Source: Clostridiales bacterium
GTDB taxonomy: Bacteria > Bacillota > Clostridia > Lachnospirales > JAISER01
NCBI GenBank assembly: GCA_031263985.1
Contig: JAISER010000104.1
Coordinates: 1 to 38,092, forward strand
Length of the DNA: 38,092 bases
Direction of reading: 5' to 3'
In this document: one piece after another, positions 27,019-35,266 of the stretch
Layout of the letters: every line of letters begins with the position of its first letter
Numbering within the stretch: position 1 is the first letter of the stretch
Program-made: the position numbers and the translations under genes
Notes under the pieces: model-generated
Told to the model about the DNA's origin: nothing
What the model saw: only the letters and a program-made list of their open reading frames with translations
Database searches by the model: none

Positions 27019-27129
27019 TCAGGCCAATTTGGAAAAACTAACGCGCGCCATTATTATAGCGCGTATGGCGCGCGTAACGCTTTCGCAAAGAAGTGTAAGC
27101 GAAATGCGACTTGCCAAAAGATACCGCAT
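27019..27129 (-). other. Possible 36-codon leader ORF over the attenuator hairpin
   Basis: An ATG-initiated frame (MRYLLASRIS, ending SFSKLA) spans the hairpin at 27041-27075 inside the untranslated leader. Ribosome passage would melt that hairpin. The ribosome site is weak (AGG only). A second short frame of 21 codons (MTLIMRHHTK) lies at 27144-27209 without a ribosome site. Both are shown only because of their position. Confidence 0.2.
27032..27075 (-). terminator. Terminator-like hairpin in the operon leader (possible attenuator)
   Basis: The 11-bp perfect arms ACGCGCGCCAT (27065-27075 on the minus strand) and ATGGCGCGCGT (27041-27051) enclose a 13-base loop and are followed on the minus strand by TAGTTTTTCC. 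It lies between the promoter at 27243-27271 and the first gene, so it would cut the transcript short unless relieved. A second, bulged stem (CGCATTTCGC with GCGAAAGCG) sits just 5' of it. Confidence 0.6.
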
Positions 27130-27163
27130 TTAATTAGCCTAAGCTAACTTGCGGACAAATAAT

Positions 27164-27183
27164 AAAGTGGTTTTATCCACTTT
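27164..27183 (-). promoter_or_regulatory. Palindrome downstream of the operon promoter
   Basis: AAAGTGG-ATAAAA-CCACTTT is a perfect 7-bp inverted repeat about 55-75 nt after the predicted start of transcription. It could be a repressor operator or an RNA hairpin. A smaller inverted repeat, GTTAG-TACGCG-CTAAC, overlaps the predicted start of transcription around 27223-27238. Confidence 0.45.
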
Positions 27184-27242
27184 GTATGATGTCTCATTAT
27201 TAATGTCATTATATTTGGCGGTTAGCGCGTACTAACTACATA

Positions 27243-27271
27243 TATATAGCGCTTTCGATTTAAGTTGTCAA
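27243..27271 (-). promoter_or_regulatory. Sigma-A promoter of the biosynthetic operon
   Basis: On the minus strand TTGACA (27266-27271) and TATATA (27243-27248) are separated by exactly 17 bases, with a perfect -35. It is the only strong minus-strand promoter I find upstream of the ABC ATPase gene and would give a leader of about 290 nt. Confidence 0.75.
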
Positions 27272-27582
27272 TAATAATTTTTCGATGAAGCCTCTTCAGC
27301 GACGGATCGCGCGGCGCGGCGAAAAAGTCCGAAAAAAAGAAGAAGTGATGCGGATTGGCGTAAAGAATTAGGGAAACGCTGGTTAACATTCCGGCGAAGA
27401 TGGCGGAGGGCGGATTCGCTTCGTCTAAATTGGAAGGATGAAAATTTAGAGTGGAGACATATTATTACAAGATTGTTTCTTTTTGTTTAAAATTAGCTTT
27501 ATCTACAATATATGACATTTTTCAACATGCCGCGTATGCGATAATCACCGATACAGTCGAAAAGTCAAAAGAGCGTATTTAA
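27272..27582. other. Non-coding stretch upstream of the operon promoter
   Basis: I see no convincing gene, RNA or repeat here. A weak plus-strand -10 (TACAAT near 27510) with TTGTTT 15 bases upstream may once have served the Spo0E-like gene before the family 2 element was inserted between them. Confidence 0.3.
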
Positions 27583-27743
27583 GAGCCTGTCTAATATCTC
27601 CATTTCGTGTCTTTTCGGCTGATTTTCCGCCGCGCTTTGTCAGCCCTCTTTGCGTATGTTCTTCGAATACGCTTGTTCGCGCTTCCGCGTTTGGCGAAAA
27701 ATCATCACAAAAATCCGCTAAAAGTGAGATCTTAAACAGGCTC
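27583..27743 (+). repeat. MITE-like element, family 2, copy A
   Basis: 161-bp element starting GAGCCTGTCTAATATCTCC and ending GAGATCTTAAACAGGCTC, which are imperfect inverted repeats, flanked on both sides by TAA (27580-27582 and 27744-27746). The 3-bp TNA duplication is the type made by IS5-group transposases. No coding capacity. The sister copy is at 35267-35533. Confidence 0.85.
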
Positions 27744-27818
27744 TAAGAATATCGCCGAAGAGATATCCGTAATATCGGCGGCGCGATTTCTGGAGCCGCG
27801 ATATACAAGGAGGAAAGC

Positions 27819-28013
27819 ATGGCGTATAGATTTGGGATATTTCTTAACGCAAGACTCGCGATTTTGATGAGGACGATGCGCCGAGAGCGTGAAAAGTTAA
27901 ATTTATTTTGTGACAAGTACGGGTTGACGTCCGAAGAGACGTTAAAGGCGAGCCACAAGTTTGACAAGCTGCATATTAAATATGTGTTTCTGAAAAAAAT
28001 GCTGGTAAAGTAA
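27819..28013 (+). CDS. Spo0E-like aspartyl-phosphate phosphatase
   Basis: Small protein of 64 residues with a strong ribosome site (AAGGAGG, 7 nt before ATG). The second half has the helical-hairpin pattern of the Spo0E family: a Glu/Lys-rich first helix (RREREKLNLFCDKYG), a short turn (LTSEET) and then SHKFDKLHIKYV, equivalent to the family signature S-x-x-[LF]-D-x-L-x-x-x-Y. Spo0E proteins dephosphorylate Spo0A~P and delay sporulation. If the call is right, the host is a spore former. The gene stands alone, with a family 2 MITE in its upstream region and a convergent RmuC gene downstream. The N-terminal ~20 residues (RFGIFLNARLAILM) extend beyond a minimal Spo0E. Identification is by motif only. 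Confidence 0.6.
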   Translation: MAYRFGIFLNARLAILMRTMRREREKLNLFCDKYGLTSEETLKASHKFDKLHIKYVFLKKMLVK

Positions 28014-28041
28014 AGGCGGCGCCTTAAAATAGGTCTTTTTG

Positions 28042-28078
28042 AAAAACCGAGCGGGCGGCCGAAAGGTTGTCCGCCCGA
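28042..28078 (-). terminator. Rho-independent terminator downstream of rmuC
   Basis: On the minus strand CGGGCGG and CCGCCCG form a GC stem (28052-28058 with 28071-28077), followed by CTCGGTTTTTC. It lies about 60 nt after the rmuC stop. Confidence 0.65.
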
Positions 28079-28138
28079 CAGGCCCATTGGGCAGGCCCGA
28101 CGGGCTACGTTTAAATCGCGAGGTTTCATGAAGTTTTC

Positions 28139-29410
28139 TCAGAGCTTGGAGTCCTCTAACGTCCTATCATTTATCATTTTTGCGGTTTCCACATTTCTGA
28201 GCGTCTTAATTATTTGTCTTGTTCTAACCCCGACTAAATTTTCAATATCCTTATCGACGGCTTGTATATGCTTCTGAGCGGCTTCAAGCGAGACGCCGAA
28301 TTTGTCAAATTCCGTCTTGATAGCGCCCAATATTTTCCATACTTCGCCGGACCGTTTTTCTATCGCGAGCGTTTTAAAACCCATTTGCAAACTATTTAGC
28401 AGAGCCGAAAACGTGGTCGGACCGGATATGACGACGCGTTCGCGCAAGACTCCGTCCACAAGCCCGGGCACGCGCAAAACTTCGGCGTAAAGTCCTTCTG
28501 ATGGCAAGAACATAACGCCGAAATCGACGGTGACGGGCGGATTTATATATTTTTCGTTTATGTCTTTCGCCGATTTTTTAACGGCGAGCGCCAGTTCTTT
28601 GCGCGCGGTGGCGACGGCGTTCGCGTCGCCCAAGTCGTAAGCGTCTTGAAGTCTGTCATAGCTGTCAAGCGGAAACTTCGAGTCGATAACTAGGTAGACG
28701 GGGCTTTCCGCGCCGGGAAGCCGCAACGCGAATTCGACCTTCACGCCTGGCTTAGGAGAAAAATTCTTTTCATATTGACTAGACGTGAAGATTTGCTCTA
28801 AAATCGCTTCAAGCTGTATTTCTCCGAATATGCCGCGCGTTTTCACATTTGATAGAGTTTTTTTAAGGTCGCCTACGCCTTGAGCGAGTCCGCGCATTTC
28901 GCCGAGTCCTTTGTGAACCTGCTCAAGTCTGTCGCTAACGGTTTTGAATGACTCGCCTAACCGGCGCTCAAGCGTGTTATGAAGTCTCTCGTCCACAGTC
29001 AAGCGTATTTTTTCGAGCTTTTCGAAGTTGTCACGCTGCACGTCAGTCAGCTTTTTGTCAAGGTTTTCGCTTATTCCGCGAAGACGCGCGTCAGTGGTGA
29101 CGTTCAAGCGCGCTATATTTTCGTCTACGTTTTTCACAAGTTCCGCTATCAATTTGTTCTGCGCGCCGCCTGTTTCGTGCAAACGCGACGATATATCCAG
29201 TCCTAAGCCGGACAGCTTGGCGTCAAGTTCCGAACGAGTCTCTGACAAAGCGGAGGCTTGCTCTTTACGCGCCTGAGCGAATTCAGAGCGCATGGAATTT
29301 TCGACGTTCGCGAACAGTTTATTCAGTTCGCGAGCCTGCGCGCCGCGCGTTATCAAGGCCAGTATCAAAACGCCGGCCAGCGTGATAACGGCCATTATCG
29401 CGTATTCCAC
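28139..29410 (-). CDS. rmuC: DNA recombination protein RmuC family
   Basis: 423 residues: one N-terminal membrane helix (AIMAVITLAGVLILALI), a long coiled coil to about residue 190 (rich in Glu, Arg, Leu), then the RmuC nuclease-like domain. Its hallmarks are RGIFGEIQLEAILEQI, EFALRLPG, LVIDSKFPLDSYDRL, the VMFLPSEGLYAEVLR motif and GPTTFSALLNSLQMGF. RmuC limits inversions and other rearrangements at short inverted repeats and has an endonuclease-like core. That is notable in a window full of inverted repeats, although the gene is a common housekeeping one. GTG start with GGGGGA 6 nt upstream; its own promoter is at 29448-29475. Confidence 0.93.
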   Translation of the reverse strand: MEYAIMAVITLAGVLILALITRGAQARELNKLFANVENSMRSEFAQARKEQASALSETRSELDAKLSGLGLDISSRLHETGGAQNKLIAELVKNVDENIARLNVTTDARLRGISENLDKKLTDVQRDNFEKLEKIRLTVDERLHNTLERRLGESFKTVSDRLEQVHKGLGEMRGLAQGVGDLKKTLSNVKTRGIFGEIQLEAILEQIFTSSQYEKNFSPKPGVKVEFALRLPGAESPVYLVIDSKFPLDSYDRLQDAYDLGDANAVATARKELALAVKKSAKDINEKYINPPVTVDFGVMFLPSEGLYAEVLRVPGLVDGVLRERVVISGPTTFSALLNSLQMGFKTLAIEKRSGEVWKILGAIKTEFDKFGVSLEAAQKHIQAVDKDIENLVGVRTRQIIKTLRNVETAKMINDRTLEDSKL

Positions 29411-29447
29411 AAAAATTCCCCCAAAGTCGCGGCGTAAAAACTATTCA

Positions 29448-29475
29448 AGTATAATACTATTCCCACGTATGTCAA
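29448..29475 (-). promoter_or_regulatory. Promoter of rmuC
   Basis: TTGACA and TATACT are separated by 16 bases on the minus strand, about 38 nt before the GTG start of rmuC. Confidence 0.65.
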
Positions 29476-29494
29476 TGCCGCGGAGGAATTAGAC

Positions 29495-29566
29495 GTGAAT
29501 TCGCTCAAAAGCGTCGCGCGCGTCCGCAGGAATAATAAATCGCTTGCGGTAACGGTGAAATCATAG
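29495..29566 (+). CDS. Possible small ORF of 23 codons
   Basis: A GTG preceded by GGAGG at 8 nt opens a short basic frame (MNSLKSVARVRRNNKSLA, ending VKS). It lies between the rmuC promoter and the beta-propeller gene. Only the good ribosome site supports it. Confidence 0.25.
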   Translation: MNSLKSVARVRRNNKSLAVTVKS

Positions 29567-29605
29567 TATCCTTATTATAACGAACGAGCAGGGGTGTGGC
29601 CGACT

Positions 29606-30766
29606 TTGAAACCGCGCAGATCAGCCGTCGCCGCTTTGGCGGTCGCCGCGTTTATATTGGCGTTTATGAACAGACAAACTATAATGAAAGGCGTTATATC
29701 AGTTAACGCCGAAAAATACGCGGAGTTTTATGAGACAGGCGTGAAGTTTTCTTACGGCTACGACGCGGCGCCGTCGTTTTATTCGAATTCGGACGCTAAT
29801 TTTTATTTTTGCACAAGGAACGGCGTAAAATATATAAACGCCGCTACGGGAGAAACGGTCTGGGAAGATGTCTTTACGATGAACGCGCCGGAGCTTCTGT
29901 ACGCCGGTGACTACGTTATAGCGGGGGAGATTGGCGGCGGGACGGCGTTCGTATATTCGCCCGAAGGACGCTTGTATGAATATCGTTTTCCCGGCGCGGC
30001 GATGAGTTTCGGCGTAAATTCCTCAGGCTATTCGGTAATAATAATAAAAACGGACGACGCGTATGAAACGAGAGTCATTAATGACTATGGACTGTGCGTG
30101 TGGCAATTCAGGCACAAAGACGCGAACATTTATCCCGTGTCCGCCGCCGTGTCGCCGGACGGACGCATAGTCGCCGTGAGTATGCTTGACGCTAACTCGT
30201 TTCTTTCGTCTTCCGTTTTTTTCGCTTATATAAATTCGGAAGAAGCCAAGTCATATAACGACACCATATTCGCGTCTATACCTAAAGACAACCAGATTGT
30301 CGCGCTGACAAGGTTTTTGGGCGAAAGTTTTTTCTGTTTGTCGAACGCCGAGACAGGCGTGTCGCGGTTCGACGCGGAGACAGGTTTGAGGACGAATGAC
30401 GCGGCGCCGATTGAAAACACGATTGACTTCGCCGGTTTTTTCGGCGACAAGGGCTACGCGCTGTGCTACGGCGACGTTTTGCCTGATAAAGACGGCCGTC
30501 CGCCGGGTTCTCTAGCCTTTTTCTCCGCTTCCGGCGCGCTTTTGGGCGAGTGGGAAGCCGGGATGAAAGCGACATATTTAAGCTGTTCGAAAAACAGCGT
30601 CGTCGTCGGAACGAACAGGCGTTACTTCGCGCTTGACTCTCGCGGGAAGGTATTGTGGCGTTACGCCGCGTCACGTGACTATAAGCATGTAGTTTGCTCG
30701 AACAACGGCGCTTTAGTCATATTCGCGTCTTCTACAGAGGCCGCGATAATGAAAAGAGGGAAATAG
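29606..30766 (+). CDS. Membrane-anchored beta-propeller protein (DUF5711-like)
   Basis: 386 residues. An N-terminal signal-anchor helix (AVAALAVAAFILAFM) is followed by a repeated beta-strand pattern of WD/PQQ type: KYINAATGETVWEDVF, YVIAGEIGGGTAFVYSPEGRLYEYRF, INDYGLCVWQFRH, AAVSPDGRIVAVSML, VVVGTNRRYFALDSRGKVLWRYA. Proteins of this layout (DUF5711) occur next to CvpA genes in Clostridia; their function is unknown. The start is uncertain. AGCAGGGG overlaps a GTG at 29594, which makes the in-frame TTG at 29606 more likely. It begins a closely spaced run, with CvpA following after 3 nt. Confidence 0.75.
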   Translation: MKPRRSAVAALAVAAFILAFMNRQTIMKGVISVNAEKYAEFYETGVKFSYGYDAAPSFYSNSDANFYFCTRNGVKYINAATGETVWEDVFTMNAPELLYAGDYVIAGEIGGGTAFVYSPEGRLYEYRFPGAAMSFGVNSSGYSVIIIKTDDAYETRVINDYGLCVWQFRHKDANIYPVSAAVSPDGRIVAVSMLDANSFLSSSVFFAYINSEEAKSYNDTIFASIPKDNQIVALTRFLGESFFCLSNAETGVSRFDAETGLRTNDAAPIENTIDFAGFFGDKGYALCYGDVLPDKDGRPPGSLAFFSASGALLGEWEAGMKATYLSCSKNSVVVGTNRRYFALDSRGKVLWRYAASRDYKHVVCSNNGALVIFASSTEAAIMKRGK

Positions 30767-30769
30767 TTT

Positions 30770-31465
30770 ATGTCATTCGCCGCGCCGGATATTATAACAG
30801 CCGTTATTCTGGCCGTTTGCACGTTCATCGGCTGGCGCAAGGGACTAGCGCAAGGTATTTTCAGCATAGTCTCGACGGCGCTTTCGTTTTACGCCGCCAA
30901 CGCGTTTTATCCCTCCGTATCGACATTTTTACGCGGAACGCCTCTTTTTGGCATCGTTAAAAATTTGACGGCGAATTCTCTTAACCTCACGCAATATATG
31001 CCGTCGCAGACGTTGCAGGCCCAAGGAAATTTAATAGAAAGCCTTAGCTTGCCAGGGTTTCTTAAAGACGCGCTGTTGTCGAACAACAACGTTGAGCTGT
31101 ACAAACTGTTTAACGTGGACGCGGTCGAAGACTATGTCACAAGCTATATAGCTAACATGTGCATGAACGTCGTCGCGGTATTGTTCGTGTTCGTCGCCGC
31201 GTCCATAGCGATGCGGTTGGCGCTGAAGGCTCTTAACATCGTTACGGCCATGCCGGTCATCAAACAGATTAACCGCATAGGCGGACTGCTCGCGGGAGCG
31301 CTTATCGGCGTTTTCATCCTGTGGGTCGTTATGGCTTTCGCGACGCTTTTTTGCACGGTCCCCGCGGTGGCGGAAATGTTGGAGGAATTGCCCGACGCGC
31401 CCTTGGCGTCGTTTTTCTACAGACACAACATGCTTTTCGACGTTATAACGGCGGTGAAAGCTTGA
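30770..31465 (+). CDS. CvpA family membrane protein
   Basis: 231 residues. The N-terminus (APDIITAVILAVCTFIGWRKGLA) has the typical CvpA first helix and conserved Gly-Trp-Arg-x-Gly. Further helices lie at ~30-50, ~135-165 (NVVAVLFVFVAASIAMRLAL) and ~185-205 after the conserved INRIGGLLAGALIGVFILW. CvpA proteins are linked to colicin V production in E. coli and to envelope stress tolerance elsewhere; their biochemical role is unsettled. It starts 3 nt after the beta-propeller gene, so the two are co-transcribed. Confidence 0.85.
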   Translation: MSFAAPDIITAVILAVCTFIGWRKGLAQGIFSIVSTALSFYAANAFYPSVSTFLRGTPLFGIVKNLTANSLNLTQYMPSQTLQAQGNLIESLSLPGFLKDALLSNNNVELYKLFNVDAVEDYVTSYIANMCMNVVAVLFVFVAASIAMRLALKALNIVTAMPVIKQINRIGGLLAGALIGVFILWVVMAFATLFCTVPAVAEMLEELPDAPLASFFYRHNMLFDVITAVKA

Positions 31466-31552
31466 CTTCGTTTTTTAAGGCGTCACTCCTGAAAAAGCCC
31501 CTTGTTAATGGTGGGGATATCACTTAATTTTATTGAGGGAAAGGAAAATACG

Positions 31553-32506
31553 ATGAGCGATAAAAAGACTGGTGAAAAAATAAACTATATGGGCGGCCAA
31601 GCGATTATAGAAGGCGTCATGATGCGCGGTCAGAACGTGTACGCGATGGCGGTGCGAAAGCCTGACAAAGAGATAGAAGTGATAAAACGCGACATCACGC
31701 CGAAATCTAAGAAATATCCGTTTTTGAAGCTGCCGATTATACGCGGAGTAGTCGCTTTCGTGGATTCGCTCGTGATAGGCGTTAACGCTTTAACCGTGTC
31801 GGCGGATTTGGCGCTTGGCGAACAGGAACCCGATCCGCCCGGCAAATTTGAGGCTTTTCTTACGCGCGTATTCGGCGAAAAGCTCAACAATATCATGGTG
31901 GGATTTAGCGTCGTTATAGCTATAGCGTTTTCGCTGGGGTTATTTTTTCTGCTTCCTACGTGGCTCGCGGGCTTTATAAGGCTGGCGCTGGGCGGACACG
32001 CCAGGTTTTTAGGCGTTGTGGAAGGTCTGACGCGTCTGGCCATATTGATTATCTATATGTACGTAATATCGCTTTCTAAAGATATAAAGCGCGTGTTTGA
32101 GTATCACGGCGCCGAGCATAAGACGATTAATTGCTACGAAAGCGGCGACAGCCTGACAGTGGATAACGCGCTTGCTCATACGCGTTTTCACAAGCGCTGC
32201 GGCACAAGCTTTCTGATATTAGTAATGCTTGTAAGTATGGTCGTTTTTTTCTTTATAACGACGGATAATTACCTCGCGCGGTTTGGTTACAGGCTTCTTC
32301 TTGTACCGGTTATCGCGGGGTTGTCGTTTGAGCTTATACGCTGGGCGGGACGCTCTGATTCGGTTCTGGTTAATATAATAAGCTGGCCCGGCGTTTGCCT
32401 GCAAAAACTGACGACGAAAGAGCCTGACGCGGAACAGGTGGAGACGGCCATAGCCGCGCTAAAAGAAGTTTTGGAGAACGGCCAGCCGGAGGAAAAGCGA
32501 GATTGA
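31553..32506 (+). CDS. DUF1385 (YqhQ-like) membrane protein
   Basis: 317 residues. The start is the ATG at 31553, with AAAGGA upstream; an upstream in-frame ATG at 31502 has no site. Family motifs are GGQAIIEGVMMRG near the N-terminus, PIIRGVVAFVDSLVIG and the highly conserved EYHGAEHKTINCYE, then HTRFHKRCGTSFL. About five membrane helices. DUF1385/YqhQ genes stand beside prmC and prfA in many Clostridia, as here, which is good evidence for lineage. Molecular function unknown. Confidence 0.9.
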   Translation: MSDKKTGEKINYMGGQAIIEGVMMRGQNVYAMAVRKPDKEIEVIKRDITPKSKKYPFLKLPIIRGVVAFVDSLVIGVNALTVSADLALGEQEPDPPGKFEAFLTRVFGEKLNNIMVGFSVVIAIAFSLGLFFLLPTWLAGFIRLALGGHARFLGVVEGLTRLAILIIYMYVISLSKDIKRVFEYHGAEHKTINCYESGDSLTVDNALAHTRFHKRCGTSFLILVMLVSMVVFFFITTDNYLARFGYRLLLVPVIAGLSFELIRWAGRSDSVLVNIISWPGVCLQKLTTKEPDAEQVETAIAALKEVLENGQPEEKRD

Positions 32507-32527
32507 CGCTTGATCGAGGGATGCCCG

Positions 32528-33364
32528 GTGAAGAATAGCGTTAGAGAGACTCTGCGGATGGGCAAAGAACGCCTGAAAAGAAACGGAGTGGACGGTTACG
32601 CGCTGGACGCGGGTCTTCTGCTTGCGAGCGCGGCTCAAATGAGCCGTGAGCGCGTTTTGACTGGCGACGGTTTCTTGAGTGAAGAGCAAAAGAGACGTTA
32701 TGACGATTTTATAAAACGCCGCGTTGAAGGTGAGCCTGTTCAATATATTTTGGGGCGTTGCGAGTTTATGTCGCTGCCTTTTTACGTGGGTCGAGGCGCG
32801 TTGATACCGCGCCCCGACACGGAGACGCTCGCTGAAGCTGTGATAGACTACGTAAAAGAAATGGGAGCCGAGCGCGTTTTGGATATGTGCTGCGGATCGG
32901 GGTGCCTTGGCGTTTCGGTCGCGCGTTATACCGGCGCTTTTGTCACAGCGGCGGACATAAGCCTAAAGGCGTTAGAGATAGCCGAAAAAAACGCCGTTTT
33001 AAACGGCGTTCAAATAGAGTTTATAAAAAGCGATTTGTTTGAAAGCTTGGAAGACGGAAAATTTGACGCGATTTTTTCGAATCCGCCTTATATACGAAGC
33101 GCGGAAATAGATTTTCTGCCCAAGAATGTGAGAAATTACGAACCCAGGGAAGCGCTTGACGGAGGCGAAGACGGGCTTGCGTTTTATAAGAGGATAGCTG
33201 AGGATTGCCGCCGATTTTTAAACAAGGACGCGACGGTCTTTTTTGAGATAGGTTTTGATATGGCGGCGGATGTCGCTGATATTTTGAGAAAAACTGGGTT
33301 TTACAACGTGAGCGCGGTTAAGGATCTGACTGGGAAATACAGGGTTGTAACGGCGAAATATTAA
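32528..33364 (+). CDS. prmC: Peptide chain release factor N5-glutamine methyltransferase
   Basis: 278 residues. PrmC methylates the glutamine of the GGQ motif of release factors, and its substrate gene prfA follows 39 nt downstream. The N-terminal helical domain contains QYILGRCEFMSLPFYV and LIPRPDTETLAEAV. The SAM motif is VLDMCCGSGCLGVSVA, and the catalytic/substrate motif is FSNPPYI. The GTG at 32528 was chosen because GAGGGA lies 7 nt upstream; a TTG at 32510 is further from any site. Confidence 0.95.
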   Translation: MKNSVRETLRMGKERLKRNGVDGYALDAGLLLASAAQMSRERVLTGDGFLSEEQKRRYDDFIKRRVEGEPVQYILGRCEFMSLPFYVGRGALIPRPDTETLAEAVIDYVKEMGAERVLDMCCGSGCLGVSVARYTGAFVTAADISLKALEIAEKNAVLNGVQIEFIKSDLFESLEDGKFDAIFSNPPYIRSAEIDFLPKNVRNYEPREALDGGEDGLAFYKRIAEDCRRFLNKDATVFFEIGFDMAADVADILRKTGFYNVSAVKDLTGKYRVVTAKY

Positions 33365-33403
33365 GATTTTGACGGTTTTACGTTGTCTGAGAGGGGAATA
33401 TTT

Positions 33404-34474
33404 ATGTTTGGCCGGTTAGAGGAATTGGAAAATAAGTTCGACGAATTGTCCAGAAGCATAAGTGAACCGTCCGTTATGTCGAACATGGACGGTTGGCGGC
33501 GCATGATGAAAGAGCATAGCGATATCTCGCCCGTAGTGGAGACGTTTCGGGAATATAAAAAAGCGTTGGCGGCCGTGGCGGAAGCCAAAGAGATGCTTGG
33601 AGAAAACATGGATGATGACTTTCGCAAGCTCGTGAAAGACGAACTGCGCGAAAATCAAGACGATGTCGAGAGACTTAGCGAAAAGCTTAAAATATTGCTT
33701 TTACCGAAAGATCCGAATGACGACAAAAACGTTATAGTTGAAATACGCGGAGGTACGGGCGGGGAGGAAGCCGCGCTGTTCGCGGGCGACCTTTACCGCA
33801 TGTATACGCGCTACGCGGAGCGTTTGAGGTGGAAAACGGAGCTTATGAGCGTGAGCGAAAGCGATGTGGGAGGCGTGAAGGAAGTCGTTTTTCAAATAAA
33901 CGGCAAGGGCGCGTTCTCACGCCTTAAGTACGAGAGCGGAGTGCATCGCGTGCAGCGCATACCCGTGACGGAATCGAGCGGACGCGTGCACACGTCCGCT
34001 GTAACGGTGGCGGTATTGCCGGAGGCTGACGAGGTGGACGTTGAAATAGACATGAACGATGTGCGCATAGACGTATTTCGTTCGTCAGGCAACGGCGGGC
34101 AAAGCGTTAATACGACGGATTCCGCCGTGCGCGTCACACACGCGCCGACAGGCATCGTAATATCATGCCAGGATGAAAAGTCGCAGCTTAAAAATAAGGA
34201 TAAGGCGCTGAAAGTGTTGCGTTCCAAATTATATTCGCTGGAGCTTGAAAAACAGCGTTCGCAAATTTCCGCTGAAAGACGCAGTCAAGTCGGTACGGGC
34301 GACAGGAGCGAGCGCATACGCACGTATAATTTTCCGCAAGGGCGCGTTACAGACCATCGCGTAGGGCTTACGCTTTATAAGCTTGAATCTGTTTTAGACG
34401 GAGATTTAGATGAAATCGCCGATACGCTAATAACGACGGATCAGGCGGAAAAACTAAAGGCTTCCGCTCAGTAG
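33404..34474 (+). CDS. prfA: Peptide chain release factor 1
   Basis: 356 residues, the normal RF1 length. It recognises UAA and UAG and triggers peptide release. The codon-recognition tripeptide Pro-Val-Thr lies in [13 protein letters not shown], which separates RF1 from RF2 (SPF). The catalytic GGQ is in [17 protein letters not shown]. The start is the ATG at 33404, with GAGGGG 7 nt upstream; an in-frame start 21 bases earlier lacks a ribosome site. Confidence 0.97.
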   Translation: MFGRLEELENKFDELSRSISEPSVMSNMDGWRRMMKEHSDISPVVETFREYKKALAAVAEAKEMLGENMDDDFRKLVKDELRENQDDVERLSEKLKILLLPKDPNDDKNVIVEIRGGTGGEEAALFAGDLYRMYTRYAERLRWKTELMSVSESDVGGVKEVVFQINGKGAFSRLKYESGVHRVQRIPVTESSGRVHTSAVTVAVLPEADEVDVEIDMNDVRIDVFRSSGNGGQSVNTTDSAVRVTHAPTGIVISCQDEKSQLKNKDKALKVLRSKLYSLELEKQRSQISAERRSQVGTGDRSERIRTYNFPQGRVTDHRVGLTLYKLESVLDGDLDEIADTLITTDQAEKLKASAQ

Positions 34475-34558
34475 TTTCATTTATGGGGTGAAATTGCATA
34501 TTGACAATAGTTGTCATATAAATTAATCTGTAGGCGTAGTCTTGTTGGGGGAAGCGTT

Positions 34559-35254
34559 ATGCGCATAAAGGGCGAAATGTCAGTGCGGATGCTGCTTGGG
34601 GTCGTTGCGAAAAGCGCGGTCCCTATGGTCCTGTGCGGCGTTTTATGCGCTATAATCGCTGTTTCGCTGACGGCCGCGGCGTTAGGCGTTCGCTACGAGT
34701 CTTCGGTCAAGTTGTATATTTATGAGCCTGATAGCGATGGACGAAATTATAGAGTCAGCATGGAAAATCCGGAGCGCGATCTAGACAGGCTCACATACTC
34801 TCAAGAGATTGTAAAGGGATATATTGGACATTTAGACTCTCTTACGTTTTTTACAGCGCTCAGCGGAGCGGGCGATTATACGCCCAGGCAGATTAAAGAC
34901 ATGACGGAATTTATACCGGTGGACGATACAGGGATTTTCGAAGTTAAAGTAACGGCTAAAAACCAGAAGGACGCGGCGTCTGTCGCCACGTTCGCCGCTT
35001 ATTTGGCTTCGTGGGTTTTATCCGGCGTTTATGAAAACGCTCGCGTCAAAATTATCGACCCGGCCGCGGTGAGCGAGGTCAAGGTCAACCGTACGAAAGC
35101 CGCTTTAGCGGGTTTTTTGATCGGAATTTTTGTTGTAGAGTTATTCTTTTTCGTTAAATACGTTATATACGACGTTAAAATAAGAAGCGCCGACGAGATA
35201 AGGCGTCAGTACGGAGTCGTCGTTTTGGCGGAAACTTCCAATTTGACGCGCTGA
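34559..35254 (+). CDS. Wzz/YveK-like polysaccharide chain-length protein
   Basis: 231 residues with two membrane helices flanking an external domain: AVPMVLCGVLCAIIAVSLTA near the N-terminus and AALAGFLIGIFVVELFFFV near residue 190. Between them YESSVKLYIYEPD and VKVTAKNQKDAASVATFAAYLASWV fit the chain-length determinant fold (Wzz, CapA/YveK). The last ~30 residues (VIYDVKIRSADEIRRQYG VVVLAET) match the juxtamembrane part that contacts the partner tyrosine kinase. No kinase gene follows in the window. ATG with GGGGGA upstream. Confidence 0.75.
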   Translation: MRIKGEMSVRMLLGVVAKSAVPMVLCGVLCAIIAVSLTAAALGVRYESSVKLYIYEPDSDGRNYRVSMENPERDLDRLTYSQEIVKGYIGHLDSLTFFTALSGAGDYTPRQIKDMTEFIPVDDTGIFEVKVTAKNQKDAASVATFAAYLASWVLSGVYENARVKIIDPAAVSEVKVNRTKAALAGFLIGIFVVELFFFVKYVIYDVKIRSADEIRRQYGVVVLAETSNLTR

Positions 35255-35266
35255 AGCGAGCGCTAA

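Noticed and set aside
27743..28129. Minus-strand frame opposite the Spo0E-like gene
   Set aside because: It includes part of the terminator and the end of a MITE. It has no recognisable motif, and the opposite small gene has a strong ribosome site.
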